A stretch of DNA of 64,000 nucleotides, from assembly GCF_020866905.1 (NCBI RefSeq), contig NZ_JAIVCC010000005.1, positions 310,001 through 374,000 on the forward strand, in the 5' to 3' direction. Source of the DNA: Salinimicrobium sediminilitoris (GTDB lineage: Bacteria > Bacteroidota > Bacteroidia > Flavobacteriales > Flavobacteriaceae). Below, piece after piece: positions 35,146-43,985 of the stretch. The notes beneath the pieces were generated by a model. That model searched no databases and was not told the DNA's origin. It saw only the letters and a list, made by a program, of their open reading frames with translations. Position 1 is the first letter of the stretch; each line of letters begins with the position of its first letter. Made by a program: the position numbers and the translations under genes.

Positions 35146-36258
35146 ATGCAAAAGGAAAACGTTGCGAAGTTTTTATTAGCCTGTCTTTTAATGTTTGTGA
35201 GTTTCAATTCACAGGCATTTGGTGTTAAAGAACCTCAGGAAGGAGAGGATGCAAAAGTTAACACCGAGGAAGAAATCGAGGCATACATTGATCATCACCT
35301 TGCCGACTCTTATTACGTAAATTTCTTTTCGGATGCGGAGACTGGAGCTCACTACGGCTTTCCACTGCCGGTTATCCTTTGGGATGACGGATTAAAAGTT
35401 TTTTCATCTGGTAAATTCCACCATGGTGAAGATATCGTTGAGGTGGACGGGCAGCATTACCGTTTGTACCACTCTCATATATATAAAACTAATGCCGAGG
35501 GAACCATTAATTATGATGAAGATGGTTTTCCCGCAAATGAAAGACCATGGGATTTTTCAATCACCAAGAATGTGCTTACAATGATGCTTGTGAGTCTTTT
35601 AATGCTCATTCTTTTCACAAGTCTGGCGAATACATATAAGAAGAGAGCAATCCCAAAGAAATTTGGACGTGTTCTTGAACCACTTGTTCTTTACGTGCGT
35701 GATGAAATTGCCAAGCCAAACATTGGGAAGAACTATAGAAAATATACCGGATTCCTATTAACAGTTTTCTTTTTTATTTGGATCCTTAACCTTTTAGGTA
35801 TGACACCACTTGGTGTGAACGTGACAGGAAATATTGCGGTAACCTTCGCATTGGCCCTGGTAACTTTTATTATTGTTCAGTTCAGCGGAAATAAAGATTA
35901 CTGGAAACACATTTTCTGGATGCCGGGAGTGCCTGTGCCTATGAAGATCATTCTGGCTCCTATTGAAGTGCTTGGAATGTTTACAAAGCCATTTGCACTT
36001 ATGATACGTCTCTTCGCTAACATTACAGCGGGACACGTTATTATAATGACACTGCTTGGTTTTATTGTGATATTTCAAAATTGGATCGCAGGACCTGCGT
36101 TCTTTGGATTTACAATTTTTATTTCAATTATTGAATTACTGGTAGCTTTTCTACAGGCATATATCTTCACCCTGCTTAGTGCCCTTTACATAGGAATGGC
36201 GGTTGAGGAGCATGATCATGATCATCCTGCCGATAATGAAGATATTCCCGTATTATAG
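35146..36258 (+). CDS. atpB: F0F1 ATP synthase subunit a
   Basis: A 370-residue subunit, about 100 longer than in E. coli. The extra length is an N-terminal signal-like helix and a soluble region (about 25-135) that includes HHLADSYYVNFFSDAETG and the Asp/Tyr-rich KFHHGEDIVEVDGQHY. This is typical of Bacteroidota AtpB. The proton path region FALMIRLFANITAGHVI holds the essential Arg (about 286). The tail is His/Asp-rich (EEHDHDHPADNED), which could bind metal or just be acidic. It forms the stator channel next to the c-ring. Confidence 0.95.
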   Translation: MQKENVAKFLLACLLMFVSFNSQAFGVKEPQEGEDAKVNTEEEIEAYIDHHLADSYYVNFFSDAETGAHYGFPLPVILWDDGLKVFSSGKFHHGEDIVEVDGQHYRLYHSHIYKTNAEGTINYDEDGFPANERPWDFSITKNVLTMMLVSLLMLILFTSLANTYKKRAIPKKFGRVLEPLVLYVRDEIAKPNIGKNYRKYTGFLLTVFFFIWILNLLGMTPLGVNVTGNIAVTFALALVTFIIVQFSGNKDYWKHIFWMPGVPVPMKIILAPIEVLGMFTKPFALMIRLFANITAGHVIIMTLLGFIVIFQNWIAGPAFFGFTIFISIIELLVAFLQAYIFTLLSALYIGMAVEEHDHDHPADNEDIPVL

Positions 36259-36301
36259 TATAAACGTTTTTAAGAGTAAGTTTAATTTTTAATAAGTAAG
36301 T

Positions 36302-36499
36302 ATGGAAGCCTTAAATTTAGATTTGATTGGAGCTGGTTTAATTATTATTGGAGCCGGTTTTGGTCTTGGTAAGATTGGTAGCGCTGCAATGGAAGGAATT
36401 GCACGTCAGCCAGAAGCTGCCGGTAAAATCCAAACTGCAATGATTATCATCGCTGCACTTTTGGAAGGTGTTGCTTTTGCTGCTCTTTTCGCAGTATAA
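36302..36499 (+). CDS. atpE: F0F1 ATP synthase subunit c
   Basis: A 65-residue hairpin of two membrane helices. The loop is ARQPEAAGKI (about 34-43), and the ion-carrying carboxylate is Glu 55 in LLEGVAF. The residue after Glu is Gly, not the Ser/Thr typical of sodium-type rings, so proton use is likely. Lys 24 in the first helix (FGLGKIGSAAMEG) is worth noting. It is followed by a strong stem-loop before atpF. Confidence 0.97.
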   Translation: MEALNLDLIGAGLIIIGAGFGLGKIGSAAMEGIARQPEAAGKIQTAMIIIAALLEGVAFAALFAV

Positions 36500-36516
36500 T
36501 CAATCAGAAAGAACTT

Positions 36517-36547
36517 CAAGCTTTGCAGCGGTTGGCTGCAAGGCTTG
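36517..36547 (+). promoter_or_regulatory. Intercistronic stem-loop after atpE
   Basis: CAAGCTTTGCAGC (36517-36529) pairs with GCTGCAAGGCTTG (36535-36547), with one G-U pair, around loop GGTTG. There is no T-run after it. I infer a 3' stabilising or attenuating element that raises atpE product relative to the rest, since the c-ring needs many copies. Confidence 0.6.
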
Positions 36548-36586
36548 ATTTATTAAAAATTAAACATTAGAAGAAATAAATAGAAT

Positions 36587-37087
36587 ATGGAAAAGTTAGT
36601 CAACGATTTTTCTTTTGGATTGTTTTTCTGGCAGATCATTATCCTGGTCGTGCTTATCGCGTTACTTCGCAAATTTGCATGGAAACCCATTTTAGATGCC
36701 CTGAATTCAAGGGAACAGGGAATTCAGGATGCACTTGATTCGGCTGAAAAAGCTCGTAAAGAGATGCAAAACCTGCAGGCAGACAATGAGAAATTGTTAC
36801 AGGAAGCGCGTTTGGAGCGTGACAACATGATCAAGGAAGCCAGACAGATCAAGGATAAAATGATTTCTGAAGCAAAAGAAGATGCACAGAAAGAAGGAGA
36901 GAAAATGATCCAGCAGGCAAAAGCTACTATTCAAACTGAAAAGAATGCCGCTCTTGCCGATATTAAAAATCAGGTAGCTACTTTGTCTGTACAAATAGCC
37001 GAGAAAGTGGTAAGAGAAGAGCTTTCAACCAAAGCGAAGCAGGAAAGACTGGTTGAAGATATGCTTGATGATGTTACCTTAAATTAA
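36587..37087 (+). CDS. atpF: F0F1 ATP synthase subunit b
   Basis: A 166-residue stator subunit with an N-terminal membrane helix (FGLFFWQIIILVVLIALL, about 10-27). The long charged coiled coil KFAWKPILDALNSREQGIQDALDSAEKARKEM follows, with a typical b-subunit C-terminus. It links F0 to the alpha/delta crown. It ends four bases before atpH. Confidence 0.96.
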   Translation: MEKLVNDFSFGLFFWQIIILVVLIALLRKFAWKPILDALNSREQGIQDALDSAEKARKEMQNLQADNEKLLQEARLERDNMIKEARQIKDKMISEAKEDAQKEGEKMIQQAKATIQTEKNAALADIKNQVATLSVQIAEKVVREELSTKAKQERLVEDMLDDVTLN

Positions 37088-37091
37088 TAAG

Positions 37092-37646
37092 ATGCAGGGA
37101 AGCAGAGCAGCCGCAAGATATGCCAAAGCCCTTTTGAGCCTGGCAAAAGATAAGAACGTCGCTAAGGAGGTTAATGATGATATGACCACCATTAGTGAAA
37201 CCATTGCAAATAGCAGTGATCTCAGGAATTTTCTCAAGAATCCTGTGATTAAAAATAACATGAAGAAAAGTGCCCTTTTAGAGATCTTTAGATCTGTGAA
37301 TGGAGTTACTTCAGGATTGTTCGCAATTTTGATCGAGAATAACCGTCTTGATATTCTTCCACTGGTAGCAAAGAATTACAATCGTCTTTTTAATGAGATG
37401 AACGGGGTTCAGGTAGCCAGGGTAACAACGGCTATTCCTCTTACTCCTGCGTTGGAAGCTAAGATTCAGCAAAAAGTTAAGGAGTTGACAGGGAATGAGG
37501 CTAAAATCGAAAATATTATCGATGAGAGTATCATTGGGGGATTCATTTTAAGAGTTGGGGACATCCAGTATAATGGAAGTGTAAGCGCCCAGCTCACCAA
37601 TTTGAAAAGAGAATTACTGAACAATACATACGTTACAAAAATTTAA
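37092..37646 (+). CDS. atpH: F0F1 ATP synthase subunit delta
   Basis: A 184-residue subunit starting GSRAAARYAKALLSLAKDK, with the conserved C-terminal IENIIDESIIGGFILRVGDIQYNGSVSAQLTNLKREL. It connects subunit b to the F1 head. A small palindrome TGCGCCATGGCGCA (37657-37670) lies between it and atpA. Confidence 0.95.
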   Translation: MQGSRAAARYAKALLSLAKDKNVAKEVNDDMTTISETIANSSDLRNFLKNPVIKNNMKKSALLEIFRSVNGVTSGLFAILIENNRLDILPLVAKNYNRLFNEMNGVQVARVTTAIPLTPALEAKIQQKVKELTGNEAKIENIIDESIIGGFILRVGDIQYNGSVSAQLTNLKRELLNNTYVTKI

Positions 37647-37656
37647 TGAAAACCGT

Positions 37657-37670
37657 TGCGCCATGGCGCA
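37657..37670. other. Perfect 14-bp palindrome between atpH and atpA
   Basis: TGCGCCATGGCGCA is self-complementary with a five-pair stem around CATG. It is probably an RNA stem-loop at the gene junction; no T-run follows. Confidence 0.4.
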
Positions 37671-37690
37671 GCATTTTATTCTAAATAATT

Positions 37691-39271
37691 ATGGCAGAAA
37701 TTAATCCGGCTGAAGTATCAGCGATTTTAAAGAAACAGCTTTCCGGGTTTGAGGCTAAGGCTTCACTTGACGAAGTAGGTACTGTACTCAATATTGGGGA
37801 TGGTATCGCTAACGTTTACGGACTGGCGAATGCGCAATACGGCGAGTTGGTGGAGTTTGAGGGTGGACTTGAAGGAATCGTACTTAACCTTGAAGAAGAT
37901 AATGTTGGGGTTGTACTTTTAGGCCCTTACAAGCAGGTAAAAGAGGGAGCTACTGTTAAAAGGACCCAGAGAATTGCTTCTATCAATGTAGGTGAAGGAA
38001 TCGTAGGACGTGTTGTTGATACTCTTGGAGCGCCAATTGATGGAAAAGGTCCTATTGAAGGAGAAACTTTCCAGATGCCACTTGAGCGTAAAGCACCGGG
38101 TGTAATTTACCGCCAACCTGTAACCGAGCCTCTTCAAACGGGGATTAAGTCTATCGATGCCATGGTTCCAATTGGACGTGGACAGAGAGAGCTTGTTATT
38201 GGTGACCGTCAAACCGGTAAGACTGCCGTGGTTATTGATACCATCCTTAACCAGAAAGAATTTTATGATGCAGGGGAACCTGTTTATTGTATATATGTAG
38301 CTATCGGGCAAAAAGCCTCTACAGTTGCTGGTATTGCTAAGACTCTTGAGGACAAGGGAGCTCTTGCCTATACTACTATTGTTGCTGCAAACGCATCTGA
38401 CCCTGCTCCAATGCAGGTTTATGCACCATTTGCAGGCGCTGCGATAGGTGAGTACTTTAGAGATACTGGTCGTCCTGCATTGATCGTTTATGATGATCTT
38501 TCAAAACAGGCTGTTGCTTACCGTGAGGTATCTTTGCTTCTAAGACGTCCACCGGGACGTGAAGCATATCCTGGAGACGTTTTCTTCCTTCACTCAAGAC
38601 TTCTTGAGCGTGCTGCAAAAATCATTAATGATGATGACATTGCTGCAAGTATGAACGATCTTCCAGACGTTCTTAAAGATAAAGTTAAAGGGGGAGGATC
38701 GCTTACAGCACTTCCGCTTATTGAAACTCAGGCGGGTGACGTTTCGGCTTATATCCCAACAAACGTGATCTCGATCACCGATGGTCAGATATTCCTTACT
38801 TCTGACTTATTTAACTCTGGTGTGCGTCCTGCAATTAACGTAGGTATCTCGGTATCGCGTGTTGGTGGTGCAGCTCAGATTAAATCCATGAAGAAAGTTG
38901 CGGGTACATTAAAACTTGACCAGGCGCAGTATCGTGAACTTGAAGCTTTTGCCAAGTTTGGATCAGATCTTGACCCTGCAACCCTCAACATCATTGAAAA
39001 AGGTAAGCGTAACGTGGAGATCCTTAAGCAGGCAGAGAACAACCCTTACCCTGTGGAGAACCAAATCGCCATCATCTATGCAGGTGCAAAGAACCTTTTA
39101 AGAAATGTTCCAGTAGACAGGATTAGAGAGTTTGAAAAAGAATACCTGGAATATCTTGATGCCAAGCACAGAGATGTACTTGATCAATTGAAAGCCGGTA
39201 AGCTTACAGATGAGATCACAGATACGCTTACACAGGTAGTAAAAGAGCTTTCAGCTAAATATAAAAAGTAG
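37691..39271 (+). CDS. atpA: F0F1 ATP synthase subunit alpha
   Basis: A 526-residue subunit. Walker A is GDRQTGKTA (about 170-178). The conserved stretch [48 protein letters not shown], with the arginine finger region near [32 protein letters not shown], is intact. It has the normal length of a Bacteroidota alpha subunit. Confidence 0.98.
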   Translation: MAEINPAEVSAILKKQLSGFEAKASLDEVGTVLNIGDGIANVYGLANAQYGELVEFEGGLEGIVLNLEEDNVGVVLLGPYKQVKEGATVKRTQRIASINVGEGIVGRVVDTLGAPIDGKGPIEGETFQMPLERKAPGVIYRQPVTEPLQTGIKSIDAMVPIGRGQRELVIGDRQTGKTAVVIDTILNQKEFYDAGEPVYCIYVAIGQKASTVAGIAKTLEDKGALAYTTIVAANASDPAPMQVYAPFAGAAIGEYFRDTGRPALIVYDDLSKQAVAYREVSLLLRRPPGREAYPGDVFFLHSRLLERAAKIINDDDIAASMNDLPDVLKDKVKGGGSLTALPLIETQAGDVSAYIPTNVISITDGQIFLTSDLFNSGVRPAINVGISVSRVGGAAQIKSMKKVAGTLKLDQAQYRELEAFAKFGSDLDPATLNIIEKGKRNVEILKQAENNPYPVENQIAIIYAGAKNLLRNVPVDRIREFEKEYLEYLDAKHRDVLDQLKAGKLTDEITDTLTQVVKELSAKYKK

Positions 39272-39331
39272 TATTGAGTATGGAGAAATGAGTTTTGAGA
39301 AATTCATTTCCTGTTTTCAAATTTGAATTAA

Positions 39332-39373
39332 AGTATTGAGATATTTAGATCTCACATCTAATATCTCAATACT
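39332..39373 (+). repeat. Hairpin made of intergenic TATTGAG/CTCAATA repeat between atpA and atpG
   Basis: AGTATTGAGATATTTAGAT (39332-39350) pairs with ATCTAATATCTCAATACT (39356-39373), with a single bulged base, around CTCAC. The same repeat family is seen at 24490 and 42905. It splits atpA and atpG by 117 non-coding bases. Confidence 0.65.
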
Positions 39374-39388
39374 CAATACTTAACAATA

Positions 39389-40249
39389 ATGGCCAATTTA
39401 AAAGAATTACGAAGCAGGATCACCTCGGTTTCTTCAACCATGCAGATCACCAGTGCCATGAAAATGGTATCGGCTGCAAAGTTGAGCAAAGCTCAGGATG
39501 CCATTACTGCAATGAGACCTTATTCTGAAAAGCTTTCTGAATTACTACAGTCGCTTAGCGCCACTCTTGACAGTGAACAAAGCAGCAAGTATTCTGAACA
39601 GCGGGAGGTGAATAATGTCCTTATAGTATCAATTTCTTCCAATCGTGGATTGGCAGGTGCGTTTAACTCGAACATAGTTAAGGCATCGAAGTATGTTGTG
39701 AATCGTGATTACGAAAACAAAAATGTTGAATTCTTTACCATTGGTAAGAAGGCGAACGACATTCTAAAGAAGACTCACAAGATCTTTCGCAATGAAACTG
39801 AAATCTATGATGATCTTAGTTTTGAAAATGCAGAAGCTGTTGCGCAGAACCTTATGGAATTGTTTGTTGAGGGTAAATACGACAAAATAATTCTCGTTTA
39901 CAATCAATTTGTAAATGCGGCTACTCAGAAAGTTCAGGTAGAACAGTTTTTGCCCATTGTGCCGGTTGAAAAAGATGAGAATGTTACTTTAGACTATATA
40001 TTCGAACCTTCAAAAGAAGAGATCGTACTGGAATTAATTCCTAAATCTCTAAAAATGCAGGTTTATAAAGCGCTAAGAGACTCTTTCGCTTCTGAACACG
40101 GTGCGCGTATGACTGCCATGCATAAAGCTACAGATAACGCTACCGAACTTAGGGATTCCCTTAAACTATCCTACAATAAAGCACGACAGGCTTCCATTAC
40201 CAATGAGATCCTTGAGATCGTAGGTGGAGCTGAAGCTTTAAATAAATAG
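39389..40249 (+). CDS. atpG: F0F1 ATP synthase subunit gamma
   Basis: A 286-residue central stalk subunit: MANLKELRSRITSVSSTMQITSAMKMVSAAKLSKAQ at the N-terminus, and SEHGARMTAMHKATDNATEL with NKARQASITNEILEIVGGAEAL at the C-terminus, both diagnostic. It is the last gene of the cluster; atpD and atpC are absent from the window. It is followed by two hairpin terminators. Confidence 0.97.
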   Translation: MANLKELRSRITSVSSTMQITSAMKMVSAAKLSKAQDAITAMRPYSEKLSELLQSLSATLDSEQSSKYSEQREVNNVLIVSISSNRGLAGAFNSNIVKASKYVVNRDYENKNVEFFTIGKKANDILKKTHKIFRNETEIYDDLSFENAEAVAQNLMELFVEGKYDKIILVYNQFVNAATQKVQVEQFLPIVPVEKDENVTLDYIFEPSKEEIVLELIPKSLKMQVYKALRDSFASEHGARMTAMHKATDNATELRDSLKLSYNKARQASITNEILEIVGGAEALNK

Positions 40250-40260
40250 AATAATTATAC

Positions 40261-40316
40261 AGCTGAATTTCAGCTTTTTACAACTCCATGTCGACAGGCA
40301 TGGAGTTTTTTGTTTT
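40261..40316 (+). terminator. Tandem terminators after atpG
   Basis: AGCTGAATTTCAGCT followed by TTTT is a first hairpin. AACTCCATG pairs with CATGGAGTT around TCGACAGG with a TTTTTTG tail as a second. Together they close the sprE-atp unit. Confidence 0.88.
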
Positions 40317-40369
40317 TAATTGGTACTAAAATTGAAGTACTATTGCCTGAACAGTAAACAATTCGCACC

Positions 40370-40876
40370 ATGAAACCTTTTTACCTTTCCTTTTCAGCCC
40401 TTTTAGTCATCTTCAGCTTTAGCAATTGTGCCAACGGGAAACACCTTCAGGAAGAGCCGCCTAAGGATGTTGAACAGGCTTACTACACTACCTGGACAGG
40501 AGGTGTAAAAGCGGCAGGATCCGGGTTTAATCTGTTTATTCCTGTATCTGCAGATGCAGAGATCAAGATGGATACGGTTTACTTCCGCGGAAGGAAAGGG
40601 ATACTTCAAAAAGAGGAAAATACACCCAATCTTTATGTCGCACGGTTTAAAGATCCGGGTGAAAAAAAGGATCTGGTAATGCACAGGGATCCAAAAATGG
40701 AATATGGAAATGAAATTCCTGTAAGGATTGAAAAAATTCCCTTTGAACTTGCCGAAGGGGAAGCTGTAGTGCGATATACCAGGAATGGAAAAGAGAAATA
40801 CTTCAGGATAAAAGATATTGAGAAAATGGATTCGGAAGAAGTGCGGCTAAAAAACCCTAAAAACATTCGGCATTAA
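40370..40876 (+). CDS. Hypothetical flavobacterial lipoprotein
   Basis: A 168-residue protein with an N-terminal signal (MKPFYLSFSALLVIFSFSNC, lipobox-like Cys 20). A beta-rich body includes QAYYTTWTGGVKAAGSGFNLFIPV and KMDTVYFRGRKGIL, and the C-terminal tail KIPFELAEGEAVVRYTRNGKEKYFRIKDIE follows. I do not recognise a domain. A -33/-7-like pair (TTG 40320-40322, TACTATTG 40338-40345) lies upstream. It is probably monocistronic. Confidence 0.75.
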   Translation: MKPFYLSFSALLVIFSFSNCANGKHLQEEPPKDVEQAYYTTWTGGVKAAGSGFNLFIPVSADAEIKMDTVYFRGRKGILQKEENTPNLYVARFKDPGEKKDLVMHRDPKMEYGNEIPVRIEKIPFELAEGEAVVRYTRNGKEKYFRIKDIEKMDSEEVRLKNPKNIRH

Positions 40877-40879
40877 TAG

Positions 40880-40887
40880 TACATTTG
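40880..40887 (+). promoter_or_regulatory. -7 box TACATTTG upstream of the flippase gene
   Basis: Perfect TAnnTTTG, 25 bases before the TTG start at 40912 and adjacent to an in-frame stop at 40888, which rules out longer starts. Confidence 0.5.
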
Positions 40888-40911
40888 TGAGGAATTCACA
40901 AGCAGGAACTA

Positions 40912-42366
40912 TTGGCGCTTTTTCAGAAGCTATTTAAACAAACCTTTATTTACGGTGTTGCCACAGTGGTGCCAAGGATGTTGTCCTTCCTGTTGCTGCC
41001 GCTCTACTCCGCCTATCTGCCGCCCGAAGGGTTTGGGGAAGTTGCTATAGTTTTTTCATGGATGGCGGTTTTTAACGTACTGCTGGCCTATGGGATGGAA
41101 ACCTCATTTTTCCGCTTTTTTCATCAGGAGAATTTCAGGAAGGAGGTAACCGCAACTTCTGCTGTTTCATTAATAGGTTCCACCATTATTTTTCTTGTCT
41201 TAGGCTTGACTTTTATGGATGACATTGCGTCTGCAACATCCATAGCATCACATTACGTGTTATACGTTATCCTAATTCTTGTTTTTGATGCGCTTGCAAC
41301 CATTCCATTTGCCTGGTTGCGCGCAAAAGAAAAGCCCATGGTCTTCGCTGCCATCAAGATTGGGAATGTCGCAGTTAACCTTGGTCTTAATATATTTTTC
41401 ATTGTTTATCTTCCGGAATTGGCATCCAAAAATGCTCTTTTTGAGAGCTTATACATACCAAATTTTGAGATTGCCTATATTCTCATAGCTAATCTGGTTG
41501 CCAGCGGTCTTACGCTCCTTGTGATGCTGCCATTCTACATTAAGCTTCCTTACACCTTTGACCGGGAACTCTGGAAAAGGATGTTGGTTTATGGTACACC
41601 AATCCTAATTGCCGGAATTGGTTTTGTAATAAATGAAGTATTTGATAAGATCCTGTTAGGTTGGCTCCTGCCGCAGGATATTGCAAAATCTGAAGTTGGG
41701 GCCTATGCGGCCTGTTATCGTCTGGCGCTGTTTATGACATTATTTGCCACAGCTTTCAGGCTTGGGATCGAACCTTTTTTCTTCAGTCACGCTAAGGAGA
41801 AGAATGCCACTGCTACCTATGCAATGATCACGAAATATTTTGTCATCTTTGGTGCCCTTATCCTGGTTCTTGTTACTATTTTTTCCGATTTGCTTAAGCT
41901 GCTGCTCATTCGGGACTCTTCTTATTGGGAGGCCATGGTGGTGGTGCCAATGATCCTGATAGCAAATTTTTTCCTGGGCATTTATCATAATCTTTCAGTC
42001 TGGTATAAGGTAAGTGACCGCACAAAATTCGCCGGTTACATCTCTCTTTTTGGAGCCGCAGTCACCTTAATACTTAACTTCTGGCTTATCCCTTATTACA
42101 GCTATGTGGGCTCGGCTATTGCGACAATGGCCGCTTATGGCAGTATGATGTTGCTTTCCTATTACTTCGGAAGGAAATACTATCCCATTCCCTATGACCT
42201 TAAGCGTATAGGAGGCTACCTCCTGGTTTCGATCAGCTTTTCTGTGGTCTATTTCTATGTTTTTAGAAATAATTATTACATCGGGAGTATATTAATTCTT
42301 ATCTTTTTTGCCCTTATTTATTACGCCGAAAAAGATCAGTTAAAACAGCTTTTGAAGAAGGCATAA
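40912..42366 (+). CDS. Wzx-like polysaccharide flippase
   Basis: A 484-residue membrane protein of the MATE/MVF superfamily with about fourteen helices. It opens FQKLFKQTFIYGVATVVPRMLSFLLLPLYSAYLPPEGFGEVAIVFSW and contains KMLVYGTPILIAGIGFVINEVFDKILLGWLLPQ-type family sequence. It translocates lipid-linked glycan across the inner membrane. The start is TTG at 40912; no ATG is available because of the upstream stop at 40888. The dut gene follows after 30 bases. Confidence 0.88.
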   Translation: MALFQKLFKQTFIYGVATVVPRMLSFLLLPLYSAYLPPEGFGEVAIVFSWMAVFNVLLAYGMETSFFRFFHQENFRKEVTATSAVSLIGSTIIFLVLGLTFMDDIASATSIASHYVLYVILILVFDALATIPFAWLRAKEKPMVFAAIKIGNVAVNLGLNIFFIVYLPELASKNALFESLYIPNFEIAYILIANLVASGLTLLVMLPFYIKLPYTFDRELWKRMLVYGTPILIAGIGFVINEVFDKILLGWLLPQDIAKSEVGAYAACYRLALFMTLFATAFRLGIEPFFFSHAKEKNATATYAMITKYFVIFGALILVLVTIFSDLLKLLLIRDSSYWEAMVVVPMILIANFFLGIYHNLSVWYKVSDRTKFAGYISLFGAAVTLILNFWLIPYYSYVGSAIATMAAYGSMMLLSYYFGRKYYPIPYDLKRIGGYLLVSISFSVVYFYVFRNNYYIGSILILIFFALIYYAEKDQLKQLLKKA

Positions 42367-42396
42367 TCCTGCTTCTTCTGAAGAAAACTAAAAAGA

Positions 42397-42828
42397 ATGA
42401 ACGTAAAAATAATCAACAAATCAAAGCACGAATTGCCGGCTTATGAGACCGGTTCCTCTGCAGGAATGGATCTGCGGGCAAATATTTCTGAATCTGTTTC
42501 GTTAAAACCACTGGAGAGAGTTATTATTAAGACCGGTCTATTCATTGAATTGCCGGTTGGATACGAGGCGCAGGTAAGACCCCGAAGCGGTTTGGCTGCC
42601 AAAAAAGGCATTACCGTACTTAATTCTCCCGGTACAATAGATGCCGATTATCGTGGTGAAATCGGGGTGATCCTTGTGAACCTGTCGAACGAAGAATTCA
42701 CAATTCAGGATGGGGAGCGTATTGCACAAATGGTAATTTCCCGGCATGAACATATCACCTGGAAAGAAGTCGATAATCTTGAAGAGACCTCCCGCGGCAC
42801 AGGCGGCTTTGGAAGCACGGGTGTATAA
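42397..42828 (+). CDS. dut: dUTP diphosphatase
   Basis: A 143-residue trimeric dUTPase with all five motifs: [40 protein letters not shown] (Asp catalytic), ERIAQMVI and [10 protein letters not shown]. It hydrolyses dUTP to dUMP and PPi, keeping uracil out of DNA. Full length. Confidence 0.97.
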   Translation: MNVKIINKSKHELPAYETGSSAGMDLRANISESVSLKPLERVIIKTGLFIELPVGYEAQVRPRSGLAAKKGITVLNSPGTIDADYRGEIGVILVNLSNEEFTIQDGERIAQMVISRHEHITWKEVDNLEETSRGTGGFGSTGV

Positions 42829-42904
42829 GTTGGCAGTATTCAGTGCTCAGTTGGCAGGTTAAAACCACCAATAATTAAAAACGAAAACAAACGAATAACA
42901 GAGT

Positions 42905-42953
42905 GGGAATTTTCAATCTCATGTCTCAAATCTAATATCTCAAATCTAAAAAA
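42905..42953. repeat. Intergenic TCTCAAATCTAATATCTC repeat before the nucleotidyltransferase gene
   Basis: Repeated TCTCAAATCT/TAATATCTC units, the same family as 24490 and 39340. A second type with CAGTATTCAGTGCTCAGTTGGCAG precedes it at about 42831-42858. No gene is visible here. Confidence 0.55.
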
Positions 42954-43964
42954 ATGAAAATCATAGTTCCCATGGCGGGTCGCGGGTCGCGATTACGTCC
43001 TCATACTTTAACTGTTCCAAAACCTTTAATTCCCATTGCCGGTAAACCAATTGTACACCGTCTTGTAGAAGATATTGCCAAAGTACTCGACGAGAAGATC
43101 GACGAGATCGCTTTTATAATCGGCGAAGATTTTGGCGATAAGGTTGAAAAGGATCTTAAAGAAATTGCCCAGACCTTGGGTGCTAAAGGAACGATCTATT
43201 ATCAGGATAAGCCTCTTGGAACAGGACATGCGATCATGTGCGCAAAGGATTCTTTAGAAGGTCCGGCTGTGATCGCTTACGCCGATACACTTTTTAAGGC
43301 CGATTTTACGTTAGATAAAGAAGCCGATGCGGTTATATGGGTAAAACAGGTAGAAAATCCATCAGCCTATGGCGTAGTGAAGTTAAACGAGAAGCGTGAG
43401 ATCACCGATCTTGTTGAAAAACCTACAGATTATGTTTCAGACCTTGCCGTGATCGGAATATACTATTTCAAAGATGTAGCTGTTCTCAAAAATGAACTGC
43501 AGGGAGTGCTGGACAACAACATAATTCGCGGGGGTGAATACCAGATCAACGACGGGATCGAATCCATGAAGCAAAAAGGTGCAAGGTTCGTTCCAGGAAA
43601 GGTAGATGAATGGATGGACTGCGGAAATAAACAGGTAACGGTAGAAACGAATACGCGAATGCTGAATTTTCTTCAGGATGACGGAGAAGAACTTGTGGCT
43701 TCCAATGTTGACATGGAAAATTCTGAAATCATTGAACCTTGTTTCATCGGGGAGAACGTGGTTCTCAAAAATGCCAAAATAGGACCCAATGTTTCTATTG
43801 GGAACGGAACGAAAATTAGTAATTCAACAATAAAGAACAGCCTGATCCAGACCTTTGCAGAAGTCCAAAATGCCGATTTGAACAATGCCATGATTGGGAA
43901 CTTTGCTAAATTCAATGGTAAGTTTACCGAAATTAGCATTGGTGATTACTCTGTACTGGAATAG
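42954..43964 (+). CDS. Sugar-1-phosphate nucleotidyltransferase with left-handed beta-helix tail
   Basis: A 336-residue NDP-sugar pyrophosphorylase. The N-terminal IVPMAGRGSRLRPHTLTVPKPLIPIAGKPIVHRL holds the nucleotide loop and the catalytic Lys. YYQDKPLGTGHAIMCAK and AYADTLFKADFT form the metal site. The C-terminal NVVLKNAKIGPNVSIGNGTKISNSTIKNS is a hexapeptide beta helix. The substrate sugar (glucose-, mannose- or similar 1-phosphate) cannot be told from sequence. It begins a run with a TPR protein, a DUF4292-type lipoprotein and an EnvC-like protein. Confidence 0.88.
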   Translation: MKIIVPMAGRGSRLRPHTLTVPKPLIPIAGKPIVHRLVEDIAKVLDEKIDEIAFIIGEDFGDKVEKDLKEIAQTLGAKGTIYYQDKPLGTGHAIMCAKDSLEGPAVIAYADTLFKADFTLDKEADAVIWVKQVENPSAYGVVKLNEKREITDLVEKPTDYVSDLAVIGIYYFKDVAVLKNELQGVLDNNIIRGGEYQINDGIESMKQKGARFVPGKVDEWMDCGNKQVTVETNTRMLNFLQDDGEELVASNVDMENSEIIEPCFIGENVVLKNAKIGPNVSIGNGTKISNSTIKNSLIQTFAEVQNADLNNAMIGNFAKFNGKFTEISIGDYSVLE

Positions 43965-43985
43965 ATATCGTGGCAGTAAAAATGC

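Noticed and set aside
35794-36078. A 94-codon frame rich in His, Asn and Cys opposite atpB
   Set aside because: It lies fully inside atpB and its composition is a by-product of the membrane-protein codons.
39332-39373. Possible CRISPR-like repeat
   Set aside because: Units are 7-9 bases without spacers of constant length, and no cas genes are present.
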